Notes under the pieces: generated by a model | What the model saw: the letters and a program-made list of their open reading frames with translations, nothing else | Told to the model about the DNA's origin: nothing | The model's database searches: none | Part shown: in pieces, positions 56,377 to 64,000 of the stretch | How positions within the stretch are numbered: the stretch's first letter is position 1 | Layout: each line of letters starts with the position of its first letter | From: Halomonas colorata | GTDB taxonomy: Bacteria; Pseudomonadota; Gammaproteobacteria; Pseudomonadales; Halomonadaceae | Assembly (NCBI RefSeq): GCF_014897985.1 | Contig: NZ_JABUZA010000014.1 | Coordinates: 19,743-83,742, forward strand | Reading direction: 5' to 3' | DNA length: 64,000 nt | Translations under genes and position numbers: made by a program

Positions 56377-56399
56377 GTAAACACCTTTCGCCTGTTTAC
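56377..56399. promoter_or_regulatory. 23-bp inverted repeat upstream of the CoA-ligase cluster
   Basis: GTAAACA (56377-56383) and TGTTTAC (56393-56399) form a perfect inverted repeat with a nine-base centre, 77 bp upstream of the first gene of the cluster. A TTGATA element lies just upstream on the minus strand. Likely an operator. Confidence 0.55.
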
Positions 56400-56544
56400 C
56401 TATCAAGCCAGATTTTTTGCAATTCGTGCCATTCGCTGCTGACACCCGAGGGAATCTTCGCGCATTAGTCGATACTTGCGCTTAGCGTTACAATGGCGTT
56501 TTTGCTTTTTCGACGTTTTTACTTTCTCGACAAAGGAGTGACGC

Positions 56545-57396
56545 TTGGCTTCATCGACTGTCGATAGTTTTTTACCTGAAGCGCTTCAGTTTCGTTCTCC
56601 TTCACCGCTGGTGGATATCGGCGCTAATTTGACGCACGAGAGCTTTGATCGCGATCTTGACGATGTTATTGCGCGCGCTCAGGCGGCACAGGTCAAAACG
56701 CTGATTGTGACCGGCACAGACTTGGCCCATGCCGAGCAGGCGGTAAACCTTGCGAAGCAATACCCAGGCTTGTATGCAACGGCGGGCGTTCACCCGCACG
56801 ATGCCAGCGGCTGGAGTACAGAACTGGCGCACAAGATGAAGGCGCTACATGCGTTACCCCAGGTCGTTGCAGTGGGCGAGTGCGGGCTGGATTTTAATCG
56901 CAACTTTTCCACACCAACCGAACAAGAGCATGCGTTTGAAGCGCAGCTGGCGCTGGCCGTGGAAAGTGGCCTGCCGCTTTTTTTACACGAGCGTGATGCA
57001 GGCGTGCGAATGCGCGAAATACTCACCGCTTGGCGCGATGATATCAGCGACGCTGTCGTGCACTGTTTTACCGCTGACCGCGATACGCTGCACGGCTATC
57101 TTAACCTGGATATGCATATTGGCCTGACCGGCTGGATCTGCGACGAGCGTCGCGGCCATCATTTGCGCCCGCTGGTTAATGATATTCCTCTGGAGCGCTT
57201 GATGGTGGAAACCGACTGCCCTTACCTGCTGCCCCGCAACCTGCCCGCTAAGCTAAAGGGACGCCGCCATGAGCCAGCGCTTCTACCGTGGATCGTAAAA
57301 GAAATTGCCGAGTGGCGCGGCATCAGCGAAGCTGAACTAGGCAGTGCCACGACACGAACTGCACAGCGTTTTTTCCGTCTGCCCACAGAATATTGA
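56545..57396 (+). CDS. tatD: TatD-family metal-dependent DNase
   Basis: A 283-residue TIM-barrel hydrolase closely matching E. coli TatD: DIGANLTHESFDRDLDDVI, TAGVHPHDAS near 80, VAVGECGLDFNRNFSTPTEQ near 110-130, VVHCFTADRDTL and the metal Asp in METDCPYLLPRNLP near 226. TatD is a 3'-5' exonuclease acting on DNA and in DNA repair. The start is a TTG at 56545, accepted because AAGGAG lies at the right distance. The next gene follows 13 bp downstream. Confidence 0.94.
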   Translation: MASSTVDSFLPEALQFRSPSPLVDIGANLTHESFDRDLDDVIARAQAAQVKTLIVTGTDLAHAEQAVNLAKQYPGLYATAGVHPHDASGWSTELAHKMKALHALPQVVAVGECGLDFNRNFSTPTEQEHAFEAQLALAVESGLPLFLHERDAGVRMREILTAWRDDISDAVVHCFTADRDTLHGYLNLDMHIGLTGWICDERRGHHLRPLVNDIPLERLMVETDCPYLLPRNLPAKLKGRRHEPALLPWIVKEIAEWRGISEAELGSATTRTAQRFFRLPTEY

Positions 57397-57409
57397 AAGG
57401 AGTACGAGC

Positions 57410-57889
57410 GTGGCCGATTACCCAGGATTTATTGCCATTGAAACGGGCGAAGACGATGGCCTTCCCCTTGCCATTGCTTGGTCACTACCCGACGGGCGCG
57501 TTAAAGAAACCTTGATTCAACCAGACGACAGCTGGATCAAGGAAGATACCAATGCCATGGGCGCTTATAGCATCGAGGAGCTTGAGAGCCTGGGCGTTAG
57601 CCCGCTTGAAGTGATTCGCGAGCTTGAGAACGATCATTTTTCGGCGACGCTTTACACAAGCGATAACGGCGATGAAGAAGCCGCACTTGCACGGCTGTTT
57701 GATACTTACGGGCTGGACCCATTTGTCGAGCTAGCCCCTGCCCCGGTGCTCTACCCCTCACTTGAGCCGGGCGAATGGCACCGCCAACGACGCGAGACCT
57801 TCAGCGAGCTGGGCTTGGAGCCCATGCGTCCAGAGCATGAGCTTGAAGTCATGCTTTCCTTGCACCAGCGGTTGACCGATACGGATTAA
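57410..57889 (+). CDS. Hypothetical protein downstream of tatD
   Basis: About 159 residues from a GTG at 57410 with GAAAGGAG upstream; the open frame extends into tatD, but that extension lacks a ribosome site. It is acidic and soluble. The opening PGFIAIETGEDDGLPLAIAWSL resembles the first strands of RNase-H-like folds, but the acidic catalytic set cannot be confirmed. It probably forms an operon with tatD. Its stop overlaps the convergent epmC stop by four bases. Confidence 0.65.
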   Translation: MADYPGFIAIETGEDDGLPLAIAWSLPDGRVKETLIQPDDSWIKEDTNAMGAYSIEELESLGVSPLEVIRELENDHFSATLYTSDNGDEEAALARLFDTYGLDPFVELAPAPVLYPSLEPGEWHRQRRETFSELGLEPMRPEHELEVMLSLHQRLTDTD

Positions 57890-58470
57890 GCATTAACGGC
57901 CACAGGCGTTTGATCCAGAACCGCCTGGCCTTGAGCAATCGCAGCGGCAAGTGACTCTTCGCGCTGATAAAAAGACGTCAACGCCACGTAAAGGGCGTTG
58001 GCGCGCGTGGGCAGGCCTTCCTGTAAATAGCGCTGTTTTCGGGCGTTTACCTTCTCGGCAAATGCGGCACGATCCACTTCAACATCGCCCCCCAGGTTGT
58101 CCACGCTGACATGAAAGGTACGCCCACACGCTTCAGCAAACAGTGATTCCAACGCCTGAGGGGAAATTTCGGCTTGCTCAAAAGCGCTTTGCTCCTGGGC
58201 ATTGCGCCCATCGGGCAAATACCAGTAGCCATAGTCTTCCAGCTGACGGCGCTTGGCACCTGCAATACACCAGTGGCTCATTTCATGCAGGGCGCTGGCG
58301 TAAAATCCCCGTGCAAAGATGATTTGATGATAAGGCGTTTGTTCATCAGCAGGCCGATAAAGTGGTTCATCCTTACCGCGCACTAACCGGGTTTGGTAGC
58401 GCGGCATAAAAATGCCATCAAAGAGTGCCGTAATGTCTTCAAGCAACCACTTGTCTTGTGTGTGAACCAC
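57886..58470 (-). CDS. epmC: Elongation factor P hydroxylase EpmC
   Basis: A 194-residue YfcM-family protein that hydroxylates the modified lysine of elongation factor P. The metal motif HEMSHW (His62, Glu63, His66) is in a block FARGFYASALHEMSHWCIAG nearly identical to that of E. coli EpmC; DDxG-type tail features YGYWYLPDGRNAQEQSAFE and SVDNLGGDVEVDR also match. It implies that epmA and epmB, and an EF-P with the target Lys, occur elsewhere. Promoter shared in the gap with the divergent MATE gene. Confidence 0.95.
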   Translation of the reverse strand: MVHTQDKWLLEDITALFDGIFMPRYQTRLVRGKDEPLYRPADEQTPYHQIIFARGFYASALHEMSHWCIAGAKRRQLEDYGYWYLPDGRNAQEQSAFEQAEISPQALESLFAEACGRTFHVSVDNLGGDVEVDRAAFAEKVNARKQRYLQEGLPTRANALYVALTSFYQREESLAAAIAQGQAVLDQTPVAVNA

Positions 58471-58609
58471 AATATCCTCGTTATTTAAGCCCTTTTTGCC
58501 TAGTATAACGGCCCTCGTTAGGTAGGCTGAAGTCTAAACGGCAAAAACCAGCGAGTCCTGCTAATCTAGCGACGTTTTATAGCTTACTTTACTGACGGAG
58601 AGCCTTTCC

Positions 58610-60028
58610 TTGGCCCGCTTTGCTAACGACATCAAAACTACCTATTGGCCCGAAACCCGCGCCTTGATTGCCTTGGCGCTGCCCATTTGTGGCGCGCAGC
58701 TCGCCCAGGCGGGCATGGGGGTAGTCGATGTCATGATGACGGGACGCTTTAATGCTACGTCGCTGGCGGCGGTATCCGTGGGTACAAGCTTATGGGCACC
58801 GTTGATGTTATTCATGACGGGTACGCTCATGGGGCTTACGCCGATTGTGGCGTATCACCTCGGCGGGCAGCGCAACGATGCCATTCGCCCGGCGGTGCAT
58901 CAGGGATTATGGGTGGCTTTAGTACTGGGCATTATCGCCGCGATTCTGCTTAGAACCAGCGTTATGCCCATTTTCGAACTAATGGATGTACCGGCTCAAG
59001 TCGCGCAGGATTCAGCGGCCTACCTTTCCGCTGTGGCCTTTGGCATGCCCGGCATCGCGCTTTTTCAGGCGTTACGTGCTTTTTCAGACGGCATGAATCA
59101 TACGCGGCCATCACTGTGGATCAGTGTTATTGGCCTTCTTGTGAATATTCCAGCTAACTATTTGCTGATTTACGGCGGCGATGGTCTGGTTGACCTGCTG
59201 GGCAGCGGCGTGCCTGTTAGCCTGCAGCAAATACCGGCTATGGGCGCCTTTGGCTGTGGTATCGCGACCGCAATCTCCATGTGGACCATGATGTTCACCA
59301 TGCTGCTGTATACCCGCCGTGGACGTGCTTATAAAAACGTGTCGCTATGGCATCGCTTTACTCCACCTCAGTTGGCAGGCATTAAAGAGCTTATCTTTGT
59401 GGGCATGCCGATTGGCGTGGCCATTTTTGTTGAGGTGACTCTTTTCACCTTAATCGCCCTATTTGTCGCAAGCTTAGGAGAGGTAACCGTAGGGGCTCAC
59501 CAAATCGCGCTAAGCTACACCTCTATCCTGTTTATGTTGCCGCTGTCGCTGAGTATGGCGCTAACAGTACGAGTGGGTAATACACTGGGCAGGCATCGCC
59601 CGTTTCTGGCGCGCCAGGTCGCGTGGAATGGCGTTGTGGTAAGCGTGCTCATTGCAGCCTTCAACAGCCTCTTTTTGTGGGTAACGGCAAAGCCGGTGAT
59701 TGCTTTGTATACCTCGAACTCAGAGATACAGGCGCTTGCGCTTTCCATCGTGGCGTTAGCGGTTATCTTCCAGCTGTCGGATTCCCTGCAGGTGAACCTT
59801 GCAGGCGCGCTACGGGGTTATAAAGATACCCGTATCGTCATGGTCATCACGGTGCTTTCCTATTGGATCGTGGGCCTAGGCGGCGGCCACTGGCTGGGTG
59901 CTCATGGCATCAACGGTGTGTCTGAACCGCTCGGGGTTCACGGGTACTGGATCGGTTTGATTGCCGGGTTAAGTACCGCAACGGTTCTACTCGGCTGGCG
60001 TTTAAAATGGATCAGTCGACAGGAGTAA
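58610..60028 (+). CDS. norM: MATE-family multidrug/sodium antiporter (NorM-like)
   Basis: A 472-residue protein with 12 hydrophobic helices in two halves. The N-terminal half has GAQLAQAGMGVVDVMMTGRF near 29-48, containing the conserved Asp, and TPIVAYHLGGQRND; the C-terminal half starts near residue 240 with KELIFVGMPIGVAIFVEV. NorM proteins export cationic drugs in exchange for Na+ or H+. A TTG start at 58610 is used, with GGAG upstream at slightly long spacing. A four-base gap separates it from the DUF3080 gene, which indicates an operon. Confidence 0.92.
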   Translation: MARFANDIKTTYWPETRALIALALPICGAQLAQAGMGVVDVMMTGRFNATSLAAVSVGTSLWAPLMLFMTGTLMGLTPIVAYHLGGQRNDAIRPAVHQGLWVALVLGIIAAILLRTSVMPIFELMDVPAQVAQDSAAYLSAVAFGMPGIALFQALRAFSDGMNHTRPSLWISVIGLLVNIPANYLLIYGGDGLVDLLGSGVPVSLQQIPAMGAFGCGIATAISMWTMMFTMLLYTRRGRAYKNVSLWHRFTPPQLAGIKELIFVGMPIGVAIFVEVTLFTLIALFVASLGEVTVGAHQIALSYTSILFMLPLSLSMALTVRVGNTLGRHRPFLARQVAWNGVVVSVLIAAFNSLFLWVTAKPVIALYTSNSEIQALALSIVALAVIFQLSDSLQVNLAGALRGYKDTRIVMVITVLSYWIVGLGGGHWLGAHGINGVSEPLGVHGYWIGLIAGLSTATVLLGWRLKWISRQE

Positions 60029-60031
60029 ATC

Positions 60032-61033
60032 ATGCCTCACTGGATGAGGACTCGGTATTGGCTGGCGCTATGTGTAAGCCTGCTGCTGGCAGGCTGTCAG
60101 GGCAAGGACGCCGAGCAGCCATGGATAGCCTATCATCAGCAGCTTGCCGAAGACCTGTCCTCTAAAGCAATTGAACGCACGGAAATACCCAATATCGGCG
60201 CGTTTCCTGAACGCCGGGAGCGGTTGATTCCGGTCGCAGAAACCCGTGATGGCATGTTAAACATCTACGCACTGCGCGAGTGCCAGATCACCTCTCTCAT
60301 TGCCGCGCGTAATAATCAGCTAGGCCGTGTGGCGCCGCCAAGCCAGCACTGGTTATATGAACGCGAGCTATGGCAACGTCTAGATGCATGCTGGGAAAGC
60401 GATATTCCTGATCACTTAGGTGAAAAAGATAGAGAGCGCCTTGAGCAGCTGACCCTCCTCAAAACAGCTCAGCTGCCCGCCGTTAGTTGGAACGCAATTT
60501 TTGATTCTGAGGAGTGGATTAATAGCTTTTCACGGGCCAGCCATCCACTGGTGATTAGCGGCCTTCCCAACTTTGATAAACAGTTTGCCGCGGTTGATTA
60601 TTTACAGCAGATGGTAGATAGCCAGTTTAGCCAAGCCTGGCAGCAGGACTCCTCTCGGCTTGAAAACCATCTTAAGCATTTACAAGAACGCTCTTTGACC
60701 GCCGAAATTTTGCGCACGCTGTTGCTGGCCGCGCAAAGCTTACAAGATGCTAACCAGTTTTTAATTCAACATGAGTCAACCAATGATACGTGCTTAACGC
60801 CGTGGGACGACATGCAAACGCTCGACAGCTTTGAAGACAGCGCGCGACAATGGCTAACGGCTATTAATACACTCATCACCAGCCAGCCTGTCGAGCCACC
60901 TGACGCTATAAAGTCTTATCAGGCTCAGTGGCTCTCGCTTAGCCATCCCCAGACTCCCTGGCAGCAGTACCTTAAGGCCAGAGAACAACATCAAATGCTT
61001 AGAGATAAGCACCCCGTGTGCGTAAACGATTAA
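60032..61033 (+). CDS. DUF3080 lipoprotein
   Basis: A 333-residue protein with an N-terminal lipobox (SLLLAGCQG, Cys near residue 22), so probably an outer- or inner-membrane lipoprotein. The rest is soluble and helix-rich with a marked block EIPNIGAFPERRERLIPV near residues 50-67 and LNIYALRECQITSLIAARNN near 75-94, as in the DUF3080 family. Function unknown. AGGAG overlaps the end of the MATE gene, so the two are translationally linked. Confidence 0.85.
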   Translation: MPHWMRTRYWLALCVSLLLAGCQGKDAEQPWIAYHQQLAEDLSSKAIERTEIPNIGAFPERRERLIPVAETRDGMLNIYALRECQITSLIAARNNQLGRVAPPSQHWLYERELWQRLDACWESDIPDHLGEKDRERLEQLTLLKTAQLPAVSWNAIFDSEEWINSFSRASHPLVISGLPNFDKQFAAVDYLQQMVDSQFSQAWQQDSSRLENHLKHLQERSLTAEILRTLLLAAQSLQDANQFLIQHESTNDTCLTPWDDMQTLDSFEDSARQWLTAINTLITSQPVEPPDAIKSYQAQWLSLSHPQTPWQQYLKAREQHQMLRDKHPVCVND

Positions 61034-61144
61034 ATTATTCGATTTCCTCTTAACCTAGCGGTCAACCTGTGCTATTGGTGAACTATGCGGTAAGCATCTT
61101 ATTGTTTGTCAATGTCGTGACCACGCAGCACAAGGAGGGACATC

Positions 61145-61840
61145 ATGGGCGTATCCCAGTCACCCCGCTCTGCCCAGGTCATTGACCTGGCTACCGCGCG
61201 TCAGCGTCAGCAGGCGCAAAAAAGCTTGGTTCGTTTGGCTCCCGAGTTAGATGGCTTGGAAATGGTCTATCAACTCGCGGGAAGCCCCGATGCCTTTTAT
61301 GGCATGCCTATCTTAGCCTGGGGGTTAAGAGAAGATGGCAATGTCGTGGGATTAGTGCCATGGATGGAAACGCTCACCGCCTGCCAAGAGGTCAATAGTC
61401 AGGAAAACGGCTATTTTATTGGCTATCGTGACCCTGAAACGGAAGAGATCTTCGATTCCCCTCCTGATCATAAATATTATGAGCTGACGGCTGCCGCGGA
61501 TTACTTTGAGTATGAGGCGTCTGGAGACGTCACGCTTATCCAGCAACTCCCCGATACGTTGGGCACCCATGCCCTATGTATGAATCACCCCAATGCTCCA
61601 TGGCATATAAAGCCTGTTTATGGGTGGCGCTTATACAGCGACGGTTCCGTTGATGCCTTATTAGCCGATGAGCAAAAGGCGACGATGACGCCAATTCTAT
61701 TGGGCGATAACTGCCTTTATTGCGCCCGCGCCCACCACCAAAGCGTATATTTTTTTCAACGCCACATCGCCAACCGCATTCTTGAAGAAGATCCTGCGAC
61801 CCTTGAAGCGTTAGCGATGATGGTGATTCCTGAGGAGTAA
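61145..61840 (+). CDS. Hypothetical soluble protein
   Basis: A 231-residue cytoplasmic protein with a strong AAGGAGGG site. It is acidic with many Tyr and Trp, no signal peptide and no membrane helix. Two similar stretches, ILAWGLREDGNVVGLVPWME near 56-75 and GWRLYSDGSVDALLADEQ near 160-177, suggest an internal duplication of a small beta unit. A CLYCARAHHQ block near 192-201 holds Cys and His residues that could bind metal. I do not recognise a family. Confidence 0.65.
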   Translation: MGVSQSPRSAQVIDLATARQRQQAQKSLVRLAPELDGLEMVYQLAGSPDAFYGMPILAWGLREDGNVVGLVPWMETLTACQEVNSQENGYFIGYRDPETEEIFDSPPDHKYYELTAAADYFEYEASGDVTLIQQLPDTLGTHALCMNHPNAPWHIKPVYGWRLYSDGSVDALLADEQKATMTPILLGDNCLYCARAHHQSVYFFQRHIANRILEEDPATLEALAMMVIPEE

Positions 61841-61928
61841 ACCGTCTGTTTGACAGACATATCGAGTAAGGAGCCGTGCGAGGTTATTCGCCATTAGTCG
61901 ATTCTTGCCTCGCACAGGCTGCACATCA

Positions 61929-62180
61929 TTAAGCTAAACGTATAAAGTAAATATAGTTATCAGTTGTCTCACTGCTCTGCACCAGTTCATGACCTAAAAA
62001 CTGGCAAAATTTGGGGACATCGCGCGTAGTAGCCGGATCGGTTGCAACGACCTTGAGTATTTGTCCTGAACCCATGTCTCTTACCTTGTTATGCATCAGC
62101 ATAATCGGCTCAGGGCAATACAGACCGGTAGTGTCCAGCAGCGTGTCATGATGGGGTGAGGCTTCGATATTGTCAGCCAT
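61929..62180 (-). CDS. tusA: Sulfur carrier protein TusA
   Basis: An 83-residue protein with the SirA/TusA fold. The catalytic Cys22 is in TTGLYCPEPIMLMHNKVRDM, and the second strand carries KVVATDPATTRDVPKFC. TusA relays sulphur from IscS to the tRNA 2-thiouridine pathway. It is divergent from the ABM gene with only 29 bp between starts, so the promoters overlap. GAGGA lies upstream of the ATG. Confidence 0.95.
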   Translation of the reverse strand: MADNIEASPHHDTLLDTTGLYCPEPIMLMHNKVRDMGSGQILKVVATDPATTRDVPKFCQFLGHELVQSSETTDNYIYFIRLA

Positions 62181-62209
62181 TCATATCCTCGGTTTAGGAA
62201 GTAGATAGC

Positions 62210-62497
62210 ATGATTAAAGTTATCATCGAACGGCGTATTATGCCCGGCCTGGAAGATGAGTATGAGCACGCAGCACGAGAAGCCATGCGTGTCTCTCTTG
62301 GCGTTAGGGGCTTTGTCAGCGGCGAAACGCTGGTACAACAAGGCCATTCCGATCGTCGTTTGATGATTACCAAGTGGCGCGACTTACGCGCCTGGAAAGA
62401 ATGGCACGCCAGTGAAGCACGCGCCACTGCCATGCAGAATATCTTACCGCTCTTAACAGAAGACGAGACCGTCCGTATCTACGAAGCGGGCTACTAA
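62210..62497 (+). CDS. Antibiotic biosynthesis monooxygenase-fold protein
   Basis: A 95-residue ABM-superfamily protein: VIIERRIMPGLEDEYEHAAR at the N terminus and LMITKWRDLRAWKEWHAS near 51-68 match the dimeric alpha+beta barrel of this family. Family members range from quinone-producing monooxygenases to proteins without known substrate. The last four bases overlap the rlmM stop in convergent orientation. GGAAG precedes the ATG. Confidence 0.85.
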   Translation: MIKVIIERRIMPGLEDEYEHAAREAMRVSLGVRGFVSGETLVQQGHSDRRLMITKWRDLRAWKEWHASEARATAMQNILPLLTEDETVRIYEAGY

Positions 62498-63585
62498 TGG
62501 GCTAGCCTTACGTGCACAGTCACTTCTTCTCTGTCGTGATAAAGATGCCGGCAGGTAACCGTCGCACGGACGCCGGCACTTTCCAGAGCATCGTCTAGCT
62601 TTGACAGGCAGCGGTTTACTTCATCCCAACGCTTTTTCATGGGCAGCTTCAGATTGAAAATGGCCTCACGGCACCATTTGCGTGTTAGCCAGCGCTCCAC
62701 CATGGCGAGCACGCGCACAGGCTTATCGACGATGTCGCACACCAACCAGTCCAGACGCTGAGGCGGCTCCCACGTAAAGCCATCTTCTTTTAGATGATCA
62801 ATCTGACCGGTGGCCATCAGTTGCTTATCCATCGGGCCGTTATCGATGGCATATACATACATACCGCGCTGTACCAACTGCCATGTCCAGCCACCCGGTG
62901 CAGCGCCCAAATCGGCAGCCTGCATATGATCGCCCAGGCGCTCATCCCACTCTTCACGGGGAATAAATTCGTGCCATGCCTCTTCAAGCTTAAGCGTAGA
63001 GCGACTTGGCGCACGCGTTGGAAAGCGCAACCGGCGAATACCGTTAAGCAGCTCACTGCGATTACCGGGGAAACTCATACCCAGCTGAACACGATCACCA
63101 TCGGTCCAGAAGATATGTAGCCGACGTCCACCCGCCTTGCCGCGTAGCGCGCCGCGTTTTTTCAGCATGCTTTGCAGCGGCTTAGTAAGGGCCTTAATAA
63201 GCCCCGCCAATGCTTTACCATCATTGGTATCGGGCGTTTCATGCCAGATTTCTTCAAAGCTCCAGCGACTGGCTTTTACCTGATCTAAAATAGCGGTCAG
63301 CCGGTCATCGCGCGACAAAGTAAGCGCCGGTAAGGCGGCTAAACTTTGGCGAGCAAAGATAAGCTTCTTAAACGCGGCCTGGCGGTGTAAATCATTAACG
63401 GGCTCATCGTCGGTGCGCGTTAGGCTAACCCACCCTTCCCCGTAAGCAGGTTCACAGGTGACATCCTCAAGCTCTGCATGATGCTGCATCTCAGCCAACG
63501 CGTCATGTTCAAAGCCAGGACGGCAGTAGACTAACCACGACGTAGGTACCGTTTCACTCACCACTTCACCTCTATTTGCGTCCAT
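62494..63585 (-). CDS. rlmM: 23S rRNA C2498 2'-O-ribose methyltransferase RlmM
   Basis: About 363 residues from the ATG at 63585; an alternative GTG about eight codons later has the better ribosome site AGAGGTGAA. The N-terminal THUMP-like domain (LVYCRPGFEHDALAEM) is followed by a Rossmann methyltransferase with the SAM motif QAADLGAAPGGWTWQL near 224-239, and the K-D-K-E set typical of 2'-O-methyltransferases is consistent with LDWLVCDIVDKPVR and FNLKLPMKKRW. It methylates 23S rRNA; it lies directly downstream of an rRNA operon on the same strand, behind that operon's terminator. Confidence 0.94.
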   Translation of the reverse strand: MDANRGEVVSETVPTSWLVYCRPGFEHDALAEMQHHAELEDVTCEPAYGEGWVSLTRTDDEPVNDLHRQAAFKKLIFARQSLAALPALTLSRDDRLTAILDQVKASRWSFEEIWHETPDTNDGKALAGLIKALTKPLQSMLKKRGALRGKAGGRRLHIFWTDGDRVQLGMSFPGNRSELLNGIRRLRFPTRAPSRSTLKLEEAWHEFIPREEWDERLGDHMQAADLGAAPGGWTWQLVQRGMYVYAIDNGPMDKQLMATGQIDHLKEDGFTWEPPQRLDWLVCDIVDKPVRVLAMVERWLTRKWCREAIFNLKLPMKKRWDEVNRCLSKLDDALESAGVRATVTCRHLYHDREEVTVHVRLAH

Positions 63586-63670
63586 CACTCAAAAGCGATA
63601 GCCGTTTGATGTAGTCATTGGGGACGCATCATAGCATTAACACGCGCGATTTATTTTCTTCCACGCAAAC

Positions 63671-63698
63671 AAAAAACCCAGCCGGTTGGCTGGGTTTT
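63671..63698 (-). terminator. Terminator of the rRNA operon
   Basis: AAAACCCAGCC (63673-63683), loop GGTT, GGCTGGGTTTT (63688-63698); two further A residues on the left extend the T-run on the minus strand. It lies 13 bp after the 5S 3' end and separates the rrn operon from rlmM. Confidence 0.92.
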
Positions 63699-63710
63699 CT
63701 GCGGTATAAA

Positions 63711-63828
63711 TGCCTGACGATGACCTACTCTCGCATGGGGAGACCCCACACTACCATCGGCGCTAAGCGGTTTCACTACTGAGTTCGGCAAGGGATCAGG
63801 TGGTTCACGCTCGCTATGGTCGTCAGGC
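63711..63828 (-). rRNA. rrf: 5S ribosomal RNA
   Basis: About 118 bases. The two ends, GCCTGACGA and TCGTCAGGC, pair as helix I, and the minus strand contains the conserved loop ACCACCTGATCCCTTGCCGA and the stretch AACTCAGTAGTGAAAC. It follows the 23S gene as in a standard rrn operon. Exact ends are estimated. Confidence 0.97.
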
Positions 63829-63950
63829 GTAACTTTCAATGTACATCATGCTGTGTTTTGTGGCGTCTCTCGTGCCAAGCGGTTTTTCGCTCAGCGCGCG
63901 TATCCGGTGTTCATCGTTATCACTGCGACCAGACCCCTTGGGTGTTATAG

Positions 63951-64000
63951 GGTCAAGCCTCACGGGCCATTAGTACACGTTAGCTCAACACCTTGCAGTG
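63951..64000 (-). rRNA. rrl: 23S ribosomal RNA, 3' end (partial)
   Basis: The minus strand reads into the last bases of 23S rRNA: CTAACGTGTACTAATGGCCC and then GTGAGGCTTGACC, which match the 3' terminal helix of bacterial 23S. The gene continues beyond the window. The 120-bp spacer to 5S (63829-63950) shows no tRNA. Confidence 0.93.

Noticed and set aside
57344..57409. ATG start at 57344 for the gene after tatD
   Set aside because: It would overlap tatD by 53 bp without a ribosome site; the GTG at 57410 has a strong one.

Overview
The window looks like a chromosomal segment of a moderately halophilic gammaproteobacterium, most likely Halomonadaceae (Halomonas or a close relative). This is inferred from gene content: a Pseudomonas-like AraC regulator next to bifunctional putA and putP, a SUF-only iron-sulphur operon, SlyA, FadBA, EpmC, RlmM, DUF3549/YqcC and a DUF3080 lipoprotein. 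No database search was possible. No transposase, integrase, tRNA or CRISPR array was seen. Most of the window is ordinary housekeeping chromosome; the clearly accessory part is 21.6-39.1 kb.

Layout. 0.1-2.0 kb: a YqaE/Pmp3-type membrane protein, a CBS-domain protein and a small membrane protein. 2.0-8.0 kb: proline catabolism and uptake (AraC regulator, putA, putP) ending in a strong terminator. 8.1-13.2 kb: an OmpW porin, YqcC, a DUF3549 protein, a RimB-like retropepsin and RimK, a helical protein and SanA. 13.2-19.4 kb (minus strand): the suf operon, Rrf2 regulator-sufB-sufC-sufD-sufS-sufT, with a near-consensus promoter overlapped by an IscR type-1-like site. 19.5-21.5 kb (minus): small genes (zinc-ribbon YjdM, a PEBP protein, a lipoprotein, a DCC thiol protein).

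21.7-39.0 kb holds the most unusual locus. It contains a 13.6-kb gene for a 4540-residue modular exoprotein built from carbohydrate-binding-like, Calx-beta-like and Ig-like modules, with a large sorbosone/glucose-dehydrogenase-like beta-propeller inside. It is transcribed away from a PrtD-type ABC exporter and an HlyD/PrtE-type adaptor across a 632-bp AT-rich intergenic region. The protein has no Sec signal peptide and no obvious RTX nonapeptides, so type I export by its neighbours is an inference from context. The outer-membrane (TolC-like) partner is not in the window.

39.2-43.4 kb: a flavodoxin-like protein and fadBA (beta-oxidation, minus strand) with a PsrA-like operator candidate. 43.4-48.3 kb: a DUF5924-like membrane protein, slyA, a universal stress protein and uup. 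48.4-56.4 kb: an AraC regulator convergent with a five-gene minus-strand cluster (ABC substrate-binding protein, acyl-CoA synthetase, acyl-CoA dehydrogenase, thiolase, second acyl-CoA ligase), which looks like uptake or sensing plus CoA activation and oxidation of a carboxylic acid. A 23-bp inverted repeat lies upstream of its first gene. 56.5-63.6 kb: tatD, epmC, a MATE exporter, a DUF3080 lipoprotein, tusA, an ABM-fold monooxygenase and rlmM. The right edge holds a 5S rRNA and the 3' end of a 23S rRNA on the minus strand, with the rrn terminator just before rlmM.
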